A stretch of DNA of 32,580 bases from Streptococcus mitis (GTDB taxonomy: Bacteria > Bacillota > Bacilli > Lactobacillales > Streptococcaceae): assembly GCF_009496285.1 (NCBI RefSeq), contig NZ_WIJK01000025.1, forward strand, positions 1 through 32,580, written 5' to 3'. Shown one piece after another: positions 15,003-24,570 of the stretch. The first letter of the stretch is position 1. Every line of letters begins with the position of its first letter. The notes beneath the pieces were generated by a model. That model saw only the letters and a list, made by a program, of their open reading frames with translations, was not told the DNA's origin and did not search any database. Position numbers and translations under genes: made by a program.

Positions 15003-16429
15003 TGTCGAAAACAACCGACTTTATTCAACAAGAAACCATAACTGGGATTGTTCCAATGACTAGTAAGGATCGGCAATATTCCTTCTGGGATCTATTCTTA
15101 TCAACAAGTGGTTTTGCGATTGCAACTTGGTGTTACACACAAGGAGCGTATGTTGCTCAATATTTGACCTTCAGCCAGATGTTAATCAATATTTTTAGCT
15201 TTAATATTATTTGGGTCTTTATCGAGTGTCTTCCCACCTTGTTTGCAGTGAGATACGGAATTGATTTATGGATTTGGCTTCGAGCGGTTTTAGGGAAGCG
15301 CGGAGTGGCATTTTTGTCAACAACTATCAGTTTAGCAAATTTTGGTTGGTATGCAGTTACTGCAAATCTTTTTGCCAGTTCTATGATTCATCTAGCTAAT
15401 AATTTTGGCCTTGGACTGGAGAAGGGGATTTGGGCACCAATTCTTGGGACACTTTGTGTCTTATTAGGGACCTTAATTGCCCTTGGTGGACCAGAGGTTA
15501 TAAAAGGTATTAATCGGTTTATGGTAATTGCTTTGCTAGTTGTTGGATTGATTATCGTTGGAATTTGTTTTGTAGCAGTTCCGATTACTGACATTATGAA
15601 CGTTCAACCAGCGGTACAAGGAGATTTGAGCCCGCTAGAGCGATTTATGATTTCAGGAGAGGGGAATGTAGCGACTGCCTTTTCTTGGTCGACGCAAGCA
15701 TTAATTTTACCACGTTTAGCAAAATCAGAACGTAGTGGGTATTGGGCTACTTCTTTATCTTATGGCGTGGTAGCACCATTCTTTGCTGCGACGGGTGGTG
15801 TTATGGCTCTAGCTATGTTTGTAAGAACAGGGGTTTACGAGAGTGATCCAACTGCGATGCTTTCAACCTTGAGTACTCCTACCTTTGCTCTTTTGAGTTT
15901 ATTATTAGTAGCTTTTGCAAATATTGGAACTCAAGGGACAGGATCCTATGTGAACTGTATGATTGTTAAAAGCGGTATGCCTAAGGTGAGTTATAAACTA
16001 ATGGTTTGGATTGCCATGATTTATGTGAGTGCGTTAACAATTTGGGGTGGCGTAGAAGAATATTTTGGTTCTTTTATCTCGCTTGCAGCTTATATTCAAG
16101 GACCTATTATTGGAATGATTGTTGTTGATTATTTCTTGATAAGAAAACGGAAATTAGATTTACGATCAGCTTATTTCTTAGATGGACATCAGGCTTATGA
16201 GTTTACTAAGGGATTTAATTTAGTTGGTTTGTCTTGTGTATTCGTATCTCTGTTAGTTGCGGTACTCTTTGTTTACAATCCCCTAACTAAACAAATTCAA
16301 AGTTCGATCTTCTTAATCACAACAGGTAGTGGCTTTACGGCGATTTTTGGTGGCTTCCTATATTGGTTGGCAAGCCTAACTCCATTAAAACACTATATGA
16401 TTAAAGACAGAGATCAAGTAACCATTTAA
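15002..16429 (+). CDS. NCS1-family permease (cytosine/purine/thiamine-precursor type)
   Basis: Predicted cation-coupled importer with 12 hydrophobic spans, 475 aa. NCS1 hallmarks: an N-terminal YSFWDLFLSTSGFAIATW (about 26-43), NFGWYAVTANLFA (about 110) and the late PIIGMIVVDYFLIRKRKLDL (about 362-381). The family takes up cytosine, purines, allantoin, hydantoins, thiamine or its pyrimidine precursor; the exact cargo cannot be told from sequence. Its operon partners are a cytidylyltransferase-kinase and a small membrane protein, so the imported compound may be the one that is phosphorylated and CDP-activated, or it may feed the CTP pool. It is unlike LicB, the DMT-type choline importer usually found with licA/licC. 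Its start codon overlaps the preceding stop. Confidence 0.85.
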   Translation: MSKTTDFIQQETITGIVPMTSKDRQYSFWDLFLSTSGFAIATWCYTQGAYVAQYLTFSQMLINIFSFNIIWVFIECLPTLFAVRYGIDLWIWLRAVLGKRGVAFLSTTISLANFGWYAVTANLFASSMIHLANNFGLGLEKGIWAPILGTLCVLLGTLIALGGPEVIKGINRFMVIALLVVGLIIVGICFVAVPITDIMNVQPAVQGDLSPLERFMISGEGNVATAFSWSTQALILPRLAKSERSGYWATSLSYGVVAPFFAATGGVMALAMFVRTGVYESDPTAMLSTLSTPTFALLSLLLVAFANIGTQGTGSYVNCMIVKSGMPKVSYKLMVWIAMIYVSALTIWGGVEEYFGSFISLAAYIQGPIIGMIVVDYFLIRKRKLDLRSAYFLDGHQAYEFTKGFNLVGLSCVFVSLLVAVLFVYNPLTKQIQSSIFLITTGSGFTAIFGGFLYWLASLTPLKHYMIKDRDQVTI

Positions 16430-16438
16430 ATAAAAACA

Positions 16439-16468
16439 AACCAGCACTCTCCATAGAAGGTGCTGGTT
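16439..16468 (-). terminator. Terminator between the convergent permease and DUF975 genes
   Basis: AACCAGCAC (16439-16447) pairs perfectly with GTGCTGGTT (16460-16468) over a 12-nt loop. The U-rich tail is on the minus strand (TTGTTTTTATTT), so it best terminates the DUF975 gene, but the stem may serve the permease too. Confidence 0.8.
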
Positions 16469-16481
16469 GTAATCATTCACA

Positions 16482-17339
16482 TTAAACTTTTCTCCGCTTG
16501 ATTTCGAGTAATCTTTGATAAAAGAAGAATTGACTACTATAGATATAAGGGAAAGTAGGGATGCTCGCAATTCCGAAGCTGATCCAGATAAGGAGATACC
16601 AAGGAAGTAGCTGTAAATCAAGCACGAAGCGTTGGAACTTATAGCCTTTCATAAGGAAGCGGCTGGTTTTGAGTACGCGACTTGGCTTGGCAATTCCAAT
16701 TGCAAGGGTATCACATAGGAGCAGCTCTACTTGGGAATAAGCGTAGTATTGCGGCAGATAGGCAATGGTTCCCAAAATCATCAGAAAGACGCTACCAAAG
16801 AAGTAGAGTGCAAAAGTGAGCAGAAAATGTTCGATATCTGAATTGGTGACGTCTACGGCTGGAAATTCGGGATGAAGTTCTACAAATTTACGGGCCATGG
16901 CACTGCTATAGAAGAGCAAGTAGACACCAAAAAGATTAGGGATGCTCCACAAAAAGAGATAGAAACGCTTGAGCAAGAGAGTCAAAAAGGTCTGGGTGAA
17001 GAAGCGATTGTCAAGTAAGGACAGACTATCTTTAAAGGAAAGCTCTATCTCGGAAATTCTGTAAAGATTAATGGTTGTAAAAAGAGCACCAGCTAGGATA
17101 ATAGAACTTGTAAATCCGACTGCTAGAGGAAAGAGTGAAGACTGGATCAAGCTCATCAAAAAAGTAAAGAAGGATTGCTCAAGAATCCCCTCATCAAGTA
17201 GGGATAATGGACTTATAAAGCTGGATAGAATCAGGAAAATGCTTGGTAATAAAAAGACAAGCAATAGACGTGGATGTTCAGCTTGAAACTGTTTAGCTTG
17301 TTGACGAACTTCTTTTAAATCAATTTTTGGGTATTTCAT
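16482..17339 (-). CDS. DUF975-family membrane protein
   Basis: Predicted integral membrane protein of 285 residues with about five or six spans (LLLVFLLPSIFLILSSFI at about 26-43, then segments near 65-90, 125-148, 190-215 and 250-270). The C-terminal region with QVELLLCDTLAIGIAKPSRVLKTSRFLMKGYK and a final aromatic-rich segment is typical of DUF975. The family function is unknown. The start at 17339 (MKYPKIDLKEVRQQAKQ) fits the family's usual short charged N-terminus; a longer in-frame ATG at 17471 would run through the divergent tgt promoter and is rejected. There is no Shine-Dalgarno sequence, and the -10 lies only 6 bp upstream, so the mRNA is probably leaderless. Confidence 0.85.
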   Translation of the reverse strand: MKYPKIDLKEVRQQAKQFQAEHPRLLLVFLLPSIFLILSSFISPLSLLDEGILEQSFFTFLMSLIQSSLFPLAVGFTSSIILAGALFTTINLYRISEIELSFKDSLSLLDNRFFTQTFLTLLLKRFYLFLWSIPNLFGVYLLFYSSAMARKFVELHPEFPAVDVTNSDIEHFLLTFALYFFGSVFLMILGTIAYLPQYYAYSQVELLLCDTLAIGIAKPSRVLKTSRFLMKGYKFQRFVLDLQLLPWYLLIWISFGIASIPTFPYIYSSQFFFYQRLLEIKRRKV

Positions 17340-17345
17340 TCTTTC

Positions 17346-17354
17346 ATTATACCA
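17346..17354 (-). promoter_or_regulatory. Extended -10 promoter of the DUF975 gene, predicted to give a leaderless transcript
   Basis: On the minus strand TGGTATAAT (17346-17354) is an extended -10. Six bases separate it from the A of the ATG at 17339, so a start 7 nt below the -10 falls on the initiation codon itself. Confidence 0.65.
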
Positions 17355-17360
17355 TAGTTC

Positions 17361-17389
17361 GTGACAGTTCCTGTTTTTTTTGATAGAAT
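17361..17389 (+). promoter_or_regulatory. tgt promoter
   Basis: GTGACA (17361-17366) and TAGAAT (17384-17389) are 17 bp apart. The roughly 60-nt leader has two small hairpins, TGCCCTTGGGCA (about 17399-17410) and CTGGGA/CCCAG (about 17428-17443), the second close to the GGAGGT ribosome site. I see no preQ1 riboswitch. Confidence 0.7.
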
Positions 17390-17452
17390 CATACAGTATG
17401 CCCTTGGGCACAAAGTAAGAACTGGGACTGTCTTTCCCAGCTTCGGAGGTAA

Positions 17453-18598
<1,146 letters not shown>

Positions 18599-18617
18599 GA
18601 TTAGTAGACCAAAGCTA

Positions 18618-18655
18618 AAATCCTAAGTTTTCTCTTAGGATTTTTCTTCTTTTTT
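18618..18655 (+). terminator. Intrinsic terminator of tgt
   Basis: AAATCCTAAG (18618-18627) pairs perfectly with CTTAGGATTT (18634-18643) over a 6-nt loop, followed by TTCTTCTTTTTTT. Confidence 0.9.
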
Positions 18656-18731
18656 TGATAAAATAAAGGTAGTATGGAATGAACATTAGATGGTTTTTTT
18701 TACTACTCTAATGAACGGAGAATAAACTCGT

Positions 18732-20549
18732 ATGCGTATAAAATGGTTTTCCTTGATTAGGATTACAGGCTTACTCTTGGTACTCTTGTACCATTTTTTT
18801 CAGACGATTTTTCCAGGAGGTTTCTTCGGGGTTGACGTCTTCTTCACCTTTTCAGGTTTTCTAATTACGTCACTCCTGTTAGAAGAATTTGGACAAAAAG
18901 GGAAAATCGATATCTTGGGATTTTTCAGGAGACGTTTCTATCGTATTTTCCCTCCAGTCGTCTTGATGATCCTGGTCGTTATGCCCTTTACTTTCTTGGT
19001 TCGCCAAGATTATATAGCCGGGATTGGTAGTCAGATAGCTGGTGTTCTTGGTTTTATGACTAACTTCTATGAAATGTTAACAGGGGGAAGTTATGAATCT
19101 CAGTTCATTCCTCATTTGTTTGTTCATAATTGGAGCTTGGCGGTTGAGGTTCATTACTATATCTTGTGGGGCTTGGCGATTTGGTTCTTGTCCAAGCGGG
19201 TAAAATCATCTGGACAATTAAGAGGGCTAGTCTTTCTTCTATCATCAGCTGTCTTTATCATCGGTTTTCTTTCAATGTTTATCGGTAGCTTTATCGTTTC
19301 TTCCTACTCGACGCTCTACTTTTCTAGCTTTACTCACGTCTATCCTTTCTTTCTAGGCAGTATTTTGGCATCTTTGGTAGGTGTTCGTCAAACGACTACT
19401 CTTGTTAAGCGTTTAAATAATACCTGGGATTTGAAAAAGACCTTGCTAGTATTCGGGGCAGGTCTCGGAGTTTTGCTCTTATTGACCTTCTTCGTGAAAT
19501 TCAATTATCTCTTTGCCTACTTGCTTGGCTTCTTGTTGGCAAGTTTAGCTGCACTTGCTATGATTCTTGCTACTCGAGTCTTGCATGAGAAAACACCAAA
19601 TATTGAGGAGCCAAGGGTGATTAGCTTCCTAGCTGATACCAGTTACGCAGTATATCTCTTCCACTGGCCGTTTTATATTATTTTCTCCCAATTAATGGGA
19701 AATATACTAGCAGTGATTCTCACCACTATCTTTTCTTATCTCTTTGCAAGCCTTTCCTTCTATGTGATTGAACCTTTCATTGCAGGGAAGAACAGTAGCT
19801 TATTGCAAAAGGTAAAAGAAATTCCGCATATTCAACCAATCTTTGCGGGTAGCGTCGGATTTCTTGGCTTGCTGACACTGATTGTGATGCTTATTGCCCC
19901 CCAAGTAGGCGCTTTTGAAACGGATTTGATGGTAAATGGCCTCAATCAAGCCCAAACCAATATTACCCGTACGAAAACCATGGCGGATCAAGCAGAAGCA
20001 AGTCGCTACAATATTGCCGAAGGTGTATCCATCATTGGAGATTCTGTAACCTTGCGTGCAACACCTGGACTTAAAGAGGTTCTACCAGACGCTCAGACAG
20101 ATGGTCAAGTAAGTAGAAATACCAAGCAAGCCAATGCTATTATGCTCAATCACAGTCAGAATAAAGTCCTCCCTAAAATAGTCGTTATTGCTACTGGAGT
20201 GAATAACCCTGAGGATTATAAGGCTGATATCGATTCTTTGATAACGAATCTACCCAAGGGACATCAACTTGTACTTATGACACCTTATGAGGGTGATACA
20301 ACTCAAGCAACTCAGCCTTATGTAGAACAGTATGCTAGCTATGTGCGTGAAGTGGCTCAAAAGTATCCTTACATTGAGGTTGCAGACTGGAATCAAGTAT
20401 CTAAAGATCATCCAGACATCTGGAAAGGAACGGATCAGGTTCACTTTGGAAGTGATAATGCCAAACTAGAAGAGGGAGCTAAGCTCTACGCAGAAACGAT
20501 AGCATCAGCTATCAAGGCCTTGGCAGATAAACCTGTGAAGTCAAAATAA
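18732..20549 (+). CDS. Acyltransferase-3 / SGNH protein, OatA/Adr-like peptidoglycan O-acetyltransferase
   Basis: Predicted membrane enzyme that moves acetyl groups outward and puts them on wall polysaccharide, which protects against lysozyme. 605 residues. Residues about 1-385 form the AT3 membrane domain with ten or eleven spans; LLYHFFQTIF contains the conserved His21, and FFRRRFYRIFPP (about 64-75) and WSLAVEVHYYILWG (about 136) are AT3 hallmarks. The extracellular SGNH domain (about 430-600) has the nucleophile serine in IIGDSVTLRA and the catalytic DQVHF late in the domain (the D-x-x-H motif). The architecture equals OatA/Adr, but other streptococcal AT3-SGNH proteins decorate teichoic acids or other glycans, so acceptor is uncertain. 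No Shine-Dalgarno stronger than CGGAG is seen. It is monocistronic with terminators on both sides. Confidence 0.85.
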   Translation: MRIKWFSLIRITGLLLVLLYHFFQTIFPGGFFGVDVFFTFSGFLITSLLLEEFGQKGKIDILGFFRRRFYRIFPPVVLMILVVMPFTFLVRQDYIAGIGSQIAGVLGFMTNFYEMLTGGSYESQFIPHLFVHNWSLAVEVHYYILWGLAIWFLSKRVKSSGQLRGLVFLLSSAVFIIGFLSMFIGSFIVSSYSTLYFSSFTHVYPFFLGSILASLVGVRQTTTLVKRLNNTWDLKKTLLVFGAGLGVLLLLTFFVKFNYLFAYLLGFLLASLAALAMILATRVLHEKTPNIEEPRVISFLADTSYAVYLFHWPFYIIFSQLMGNILAVILTTIFSYLFASLSFYVIEPFIAGKNSSLLQKVKEIPHIQPIFAGSVGFLGLLTLIVMLIAPQVGAFETDLMVNGLNQAQTNITRTKTMADQAEASRYNIAEGVSIIGDSVTLRATPGLKEVLPDAQTDGQVSRNTKQANAIMLNHSQNKVLPKIVVIATGVNNPEDYKADIDSLITNLPKGHQLVLMTPYEGDTTQATQPYVEQYASYVREVAQKYPYIEVADWNQVSKDHPDIWKGTDQVHFGSDNAKLEEGAKLYAETIASAIKALADKPVKSK

Positions 20550-20554
20550 TATTT

Positions 20555-20590
20555 AAAAAGTAGAGATGACCGTTCTCTACTTTTTGTTTT
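20555..20590 (+). terminator. Intrinsic terminator of the acyltransferase gene
   Basis: AAAAAGTAGAGA (20555-20566) pairs perfectly with TCTCTACTTTTT (20574-20585) over a 7-nt loop, followed by GTTTT. It begins 6 bp after the stop codon. The 220 bp from here to 20812 hold no convincing gene. Confidence 0.9.
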
Positions 20591-20812
20591 TAGAAAGTAT
20601 TTCTTAGAAGCTCAATCATTCTCTAAGTTTATCTCTCTAACCTATGCCAATATCCTCTTGCTCTAGGTTGTTAGCTCTCTGGGCAGTTTGGACCAACTAT
20701 GGCAATCTATATGCTTTCGTTTTTATGGCGAATCCAGTCTTGATTGGGAAAAACTTGCCAAATTGTCAGAATTATGAGAAAATAGGTGCAGTTTACAAAT
20801 GGAGGGAATGCA

Positions 20813-21154
20813 ATGAGAGAAGATATCAAAATCAATGATCGTGCTTTAGCATTAGGGGATCAAATCATTGACAAGCTAGAAAAAGTTTACGATACAGATG
20901 TGGAACTAGATGTCTATAATCTTGGCTTGATTTACGAGATTCATTTGGACGAGGCTGGTCTTTGTACAATTGTCATGACCTTCACCGATACTGCCTGTGA
21001 CTGTGCAGAAAGTTTACCCATCGAAATCGTGGCAGGCTTGAAACAGATTGAAGGGATTGAAGATGTCAGGGTTGAAGTTACCTGGTCGCCTGCTTGGAAG
21101 ATTACGCGAATCAGTCGCTATGGTCGCATAGCGCTTGGTCTACCACCACGCTAA
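20813..21154 (+). CDS. DUF59/MIP18-family iron-sulfur cluster maturation protein (SufT/PaaD-like)
   Basis: Predicted assistant in iron-sulfur cluster assembly or delivery; cytosolic. The start at 20813 (MREDIKINDRALALGDQ, 113 aa) is preferred over an in-frame ATG at 20786 because GGAGGGAA lies 4 nt upstream of it. The DUF59 core includes VYDTDVELDVYNLGLIYEIHL (about 19-39) and VMTFTDTACDCAESLPIEIV (about 47-66), with cysteines where SufT-type proteins have their TxxxCP motif; here it reads ACDCAE. The C-terminal WSPAWKITRISRYGRIALG is the conserved tail. It is monocistronic with a following terminator. No suf genes are adjacent, but ilvD, an iron-sulfur enzyme, is 500 bp away. Confidence 0.85.
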   Translation: MREDIKINDRALALGDQIIDKLEKVYDTDVELDVYNLGLIYEIHLDEAGLCTIVMTFTDTACDCAESLPIEIVAGLKQIEGIEDVRVEVTWSPAWKITRISRYGRIALGLPPR

Positions 21155-21162
21155 AATATAAG

Positions 21163-21195
21163 AGCTCTCTGCTAATAAACAGAGAGCTGTTTTGT
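21163..21195 (+). terminator. Bidirectional terminator between the DUF59 and VOC genes
   Basis: AGCTCTCTG (21163-21171) pairs perfectly with CAGAGAGCT (21180-21188) over an 8-nt loop, followed by GTTTTGTT. The convergent VOC gene ends at 21198. Confidence 0.85.
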
Positions 21196-21197
21196 TA

Positions 21198-21566
21198 TCA
21201 GATTCCTCTAACTGCGAAATAGTGTCCACTTGGATTTGCAAAGTTAAAGTTAGGGAAAGGTTGAGTACTGATCGGACTGGTGGTATCAGTTACTGCAGCT
21301 ATGCGCTCGTGAAGACTGCAAAGGTCCGCTGATTCAAAGAGTAGGCTAGGTTTCATATCAACTACCTCTGGCGATACCTGACGAATAAAGTCTTTGGCGT
21401 AGACAGTAAAAGTCAGTGTACTGTCCGTGTGAGGTTTCATTTCAAAAGTTTCAAACCCCATAATTTCTGATTGATTAAAAACTTCAAAACCGATAGCAGA
21501 CCAAAAGTCTCTCTCAGCTGCTATATCATCTACGTAGAGCATAATTCCTGTATTTTTTGAAAACAT
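21198..21566 (-). CDS. VOC-superfamily (glyoxalase/bleomycin-resistance-like) protein
   Basis: 122-residue cytosolic protein with the vicinal-oxygen-chelate fold. The N-terminal MLYVDDIAAERDFWSAIGFEV (about 9-29) and the C-terminal NFNFANPSGHYFAVRGI (about 106-122) are the two family signatures. Only one repeat pair is present, so it should dimerise. Usual metal ligands are not obvious: the GHYFAV position ends in Val where many glyoxalases have Glu, so it may bind a ligand or act in resistance or stress and not be a glyoxalase. AGGAGAGAC lies just before the start codon. It has its own promoter at 21600-21628. Confidence 0.8.
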   Translation of the reverse strand: MFSKNTGIMLYVDDIAAERDFWSAIGFEVFNQSEIMGFETFEMKPHTDSTLTFTVYAKDFIRQVSPEVVDMKPSLLFESADLCSLHERIAAVTDTTSPISTQPFPNFNFANPSGHYFAVRGI

Positions 21567-21599
21567 TGTCTCTCCTTCATAATCATAGTTAGAGCAATT

Positions 21600-21628
21600 A
21601 TCTTATCACATTTCACGAGATAAGACAA
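21600..21628 (-). promoter_or_regulatory. Promoter of the VOC gene
   Basis: On the minus strand TTGTCT (21623-21628) and TAAGAT (21600-21605) are 17 bp apart. CTTATC and GATAAG around the spacer form an inverted repeat. Confidence 0.55.
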
Positions 21629-21633
21629 AGGAT

Positions 21634-21662
21634 TAGAAAAAGCAGTCATTTAGCGACTGCTT
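21634..21662 (-). terminator. Intrinsic terminator of ilvD
   Basis: On the minus strand AAGCAGTC (complement of 21655-21662) pairs perfectly with GACTGCTT (complement of 21640-21647) over a 7-nt loop, followed by TTTTC. It begins about 9 bp after the ilvD stop codon. Confidence 0.85.
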
Positions 21663-21671
21663 ATTTTCTAG

Positions 21672-23375
21672 TTATTTTTTACCAGATTGTTCCATATTCC
21701 AGAAATCTGTCACGGCACCACGTGATGCAGAAGATACGGTATGGGCATACTTACCAAGGACACCACGGCTATAGAGTGGTGGCAAGGTTGTTTCTGCCTT
21801 GCGTTTTTCAAGTTCTTCTTCGGATACGGCCATGGAAATTTCTTTTGTATCTTGGTCGACAGTGACGATATCGCCTGTACGGAGATAGGCAATTGGTCCA
21901 CCATCCTGAGCTTCAGGAGCGATATGTCCAACAACCAATCCATAAGTACCACCAGAGAAACGGCCATCTGTCAAGAGGGCAACTTTGTCTCCTTGGCCTT
22001 TACCAACGATCATTGATGAAAGTGATAGCATCTCAGGCATACCAGGACCACCCTTAGGTCCAACGAAACGCACGACGACAACGTCGCCATCAACGATTTC
22101 ATCTGACAAGACAGCTTGGATAGCATCTTCTTCAGAATCAAAGACCTTAGCTGGTCCAACGTGACGACGCACTTTAACACCTGATACCTTGGCAACTGCT
22201 CCATCAGGTGCAAGGTTCCCGTTCAAGATAATCAATGGTCCATCTGCACGTTTTGGATTTTCCAATGGCATGATGACTTTTTGACCTGGTGTGAGGTCTG
22301 CAAAGTCAGCTAAGTTTTCAGCGACAGTCTTACCAGTACATGTGATACGGTCTCCGTGAAGGAATCCATTTGCCAACAAGTACTTCATAACCGCAGGCAC
22401 ACCACCAACTTCGTAAAGGTCTTGGAAGACATACTGACCAGATGGTTTCAAGTCGGCCAAGTGAGGCACACGTTCTTGGATTGTATTGAAGTCCTCAAGT
22501 GACAAGTCAACATTAGCCGCGTGGGCAATGGCAAGCAAGTGAAGAGTAGCATTTGTAGAACCACCGAGAGCCATAGTTACAGTGATAGCATCTTCAAAGG
22601 CTTCACGAGTCAAGATATCTGATGGTTTGAGACCAAGTTCCAACATCTTAACAACAGCACGTCCTGCTGCTTCGATGTCTTCTTTCTTATCAGCAGATTC
22701 TGCTGGGTGAGAAGAAGAACCTGGCAAGCTCATCCCCAAAACTTCGATAGCAGTCGCCATAGTATTGGCAGTATACATACCACCACAACCACCAGGGCCA
22801 GGGCAGGCATTACATTCCAGACGTTTCACGTCCTCCGCTGTCATATCGCCGTGATTCCACTTACCGATTCCTTCAAATACAGAAACCAAGTCGATGTCTT
22901 TGCCATCCATTTTTCCAGGGGCGATAGTACCACCGTAAGCGAAAATAGCTGGGATATCCATATTGGCAATAGCAATCATGGAACCAGGCATGTTCTTGTC
23001 ACAACCCCCGATAGCTACAAATGCATCGACGTTATGACCGCCCATAGCAGCTTCGATAGAGTCCGCGATGATATCACGTGACGTTAGAGAGAAGCGCATA
23101 CCCGGCGTTCCCATGGCAATACCATCGGCTACCGTAATGGTTCCAAACTGCACAGGCCAAGCACCAGCAGATTTGACACCTTCTTTTGCAAGCTTACCGA
23201 AGTCATGCAAGTGAATATTACATGGTGTATTTTCTGCCCAAGTCGAAATGACTCCCACAATTGGTGTTTCAAAGTCCTTATCTGTCATACCAGTCGCACG
23301 AAGCATGGCACGGTTTGGTGATTTAACCATGCTGTCATAAATGCTACTGCGGTGACGTTTATCTAATTCTGTCAT
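21672..23375 (-). CDS. ilvD: Dihydroxy-acid dehydratase
   Basis: Iron-sulfur, Mg-dependent dehydratase giving the 2-keto acids that precede valine, leucine (via ketoisovalerate) and isoleucine; cytosolic. 567 residues. The cluster ligands are Cys52 ([12 protein letters not shown]), Cys125 ([12 protein letters not shown]) and Cys197 ([16 protein letters not shown]). [15 protein letters not shown] near residue 470 is the second signature. The spacing of the three cysteines fits the [2Fe-2S] class. The start at 23375 follows GGGAGGGAA. It has its own promoter and terminator and no other ilv gene beside it. An exact CodY box upstream predicts repression when branched-chain amino acids are plentiful. 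Confidence 0.97.
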   Translation of the reverse strand: MTELDKRHRSSIYDSMVKSPNRAMLRATGMTDKDFETPIVGVISTWAENTPCNIHLHDFGKLAKEGVKSAGAWPVQFGTITVADGIAMGTPGMRFSLTSRDIIADSIEAAMGGHNVDAFVAIGGCDKNMPGSMIAIANMDIPAIFAYGGTIAPGKMDGKDIDLVSVFEGIGKWNHGDMTAEDVKRLECNACPGPGGCGGMYTANTMATAIEVLGMSLPGSSSHPAESADKKEDIEAAGRAVVKMLELGLKPSDILTREAFEDAITVTMALGGSTNATLHLLAIAHAANVDLSLEDFNTIQERVPHLADLKPSGQYVFQDLYEVGGVPAVMKYLLANGFLHGDRITCTGKTVAENLADFADLTPGQKVIMPLENPKRADGPLIILNGNLAPDGAVAKVSGVKVRRHVGPAKVFDSEEDAIQAVLSDEIVDGDVVVVRFVGPKGGPGMPEMLSLSSMIVGKGQGDKVALLTDGRFSGGTYGLVVGHIAPEAQDGGPIAYLRTGDIVTVDQDTKEISMAVSEEELEKRKAETTLPPLYSRGVLGKYAHTVSSASRGAVTDFWNMEQSGKK

Positions 23376-23402
23376 TTGTTCCCTCCCGATTCAGTTTGTA
23401 TC

Positions 23403-23460
23403 ATTATAGCACATTTTAAAAGCAATGAACAGAAGAAAATTCTTGAATTTTCAGAAAATT
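23403..23460 (-). promoter_or_regulatory. ilvD promoter and CodY operator
   Basis: On the minus strand TGCTATAAT (23403-23411) is an extended -10, with a predicted start near 23396. AATTTTCAGAAAATT (23446-23460) matches the CodY consensus (AATTTTCWGAAAATT) at all 15 positions and is centred about 57 bp upstream of the start. CodY is a branched-chain-amino-acid-sensing repressor in streptococci, and ilvD is a typical target. Confidence 0.9.
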
Positions 23461-23501
23461 CTATACAGAAATATTTTCTTTAAAAATTTTGCATTTATTT
23501 C

Positions 23502-23529
23502 TTGACTTTATAAGTTAAAGTGATATCAT
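23502..23529 (+). promoter_or_regulatory. Promoter of the SPFH-Arc operon with an inverted repeat in the spacer
   Basis: TTGACT (23502-23507) and TATCAT (23524-23529) are 16 bp apart. ACTTTA-TAAGT-TAAAGT (23505-23521) is a perfect 6-bp inverted repeat that fills the spacer, a likely repressor operator. The best local candidate for its binder is the Arc-like protein of the same operon. AGGAGGT lies 8 nt before the start codon. Confidence 0.7.
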
Positions 23530-23560
23530 TTAGATATCAAAAAAATAGGAGGTCATTCTG

Positions 23561-24568
23561 ATGACTGAAAAACTAATCAATTCAAAACCAAATGGTGTAG
23601 TAGCATTGATTCTCATTGAGTTGGCACTCGTACTTGGTGTTTTTATATTTGTAATGGGTGCTAGTTCGGAAAATATTTTTGGAATTATTATCGGACTTTT
23701 ATTAAGCTTAATTGCAGGTCTAGCTCATGCTGGTTTAAAAGTTGTGAAACCTCAAGAAGCACTGGTTTTGACCCTCTTTGGTAACTATACTGGGACCATC
23801 AAAGAACCTGGTTTTTACTTTGTCAATCCCTTCAGTATAGCGGTCAATCCTGCAATCCACACTCGACTCGGACAAAGTGGTGATGTTAGCACAAAATCTC
23901 CTTTTTCAGGGATGAAATCATCAAATGGTAATGACGTAAATCTTGAAATTGGCAAGAAACAGATTTCCCTCAAAGTTATGACTTTGAGCAATTCTCGTCA
24001 AAAGATTAACGATTGCTTAGGGAACCCTGTAGAAATCGGCATCGCCGTTACTTGGCGTGTAGTCGATACGGCAAAAGCAGTCTTCAACGTTGATAACTAC
24101 AAAGAATATCTGTCATTGCAGTGTGATAGCGCCCTTCGTAATATTGTCCGCATCTATCCTTACGATGTGTCTCCTAATGTAGATACTACAGGTGATGGGC
24201 AAGCAGATGAAGGCAGCCTCCGTGGCTCTAGCGAGATTGTTGCGAAACGCATTCGTGAGGAGATTCAAAGTCGTATAGAGGACGCTGGTTTGGAAATCCT
24301 TGAAGCACGTATTACTTACCTAGCTTACGCTCCAGAAATTGCAGCTGTTATGCTTCAACGCCAACAAGCATCAGCTATTATCGATGCACGCAAGATGATT
24401 GTTGATGGCGCTGTAGGAATGGTTGAAATGGCACTAGAACGTCTCAATGAAGGAGAATTAGTAGAACTTGACGAAGAACGAAAAGCTGCTATGGTTTCAA
24501 ATCTCCTAGTCGTTCTCTGTGGCAATCATGATGCACAACCAATTGTCAATACAGGAAGCCTTTATTAA
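23561..24568 (+). CDS. SPFH/band-7 (stomatin-like) membrane protein
   Basis: Predicted membrane-anchored scaffold of the SPFH family. Two hydrophobic segments (about 12-33 and 40-60) open the 335-residue protein. The SPFH domain follows (about 60-265): [29 protein letters not shown], then [19 protein letters not shown] and [20 protein letters not shown]. The C-terminus has helical, Glu-rich sequence ([20 protein letters not shown]). Such proteins organise membrane microdomains or protect proteases; the partner here is unknown. A 66-residue Arc-like DNA-binding protein starts 2 bp after the stop. Its promoter carries a probable operator (23505-23521), so the operon seems self-controlled. Eukaryote-like stomatins are shorter in the N-terminus; otherwise nothing odd. 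Confidence 0.9.
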   Translation: MTEKLINSKPNGVVALILIELALVLGVFIFVMGASSENIFGIIIGLLLSLIAGLAHAGLKVVKPQEALVLTLFGNYTGTIKEPGFYFVNPFSIAVNPAIHTRLGQSGDVSTKSPFSGMKSSNGNDVNLEIGKKQISLKVMTLSNSRQKINDCLGNPVEIGIAVTWRVVDTAKAVFNVDNYKEYLSLQCDSALRNIVRIYPYDVSPNVDTTGDGQADEGSLRGSSEIVAKRIREEIQSRIEDAGLEILEARITYLAYAPEIAAVMLQRQQASAIIDARKMIVDGAVGMVEMALERLNEGELVELDEERKAAMVSNLLVVLCGNHDAQPIVNTGSLY

Positions 24569-24570
24569 AA

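Noticed and set aside
20644..20838. 64-codon frame before the DUF59 gene
   Set aside because: Composition is non-coding-like (random Cys, Trp), it has no ribosome site and overlaps the start of the true gene.
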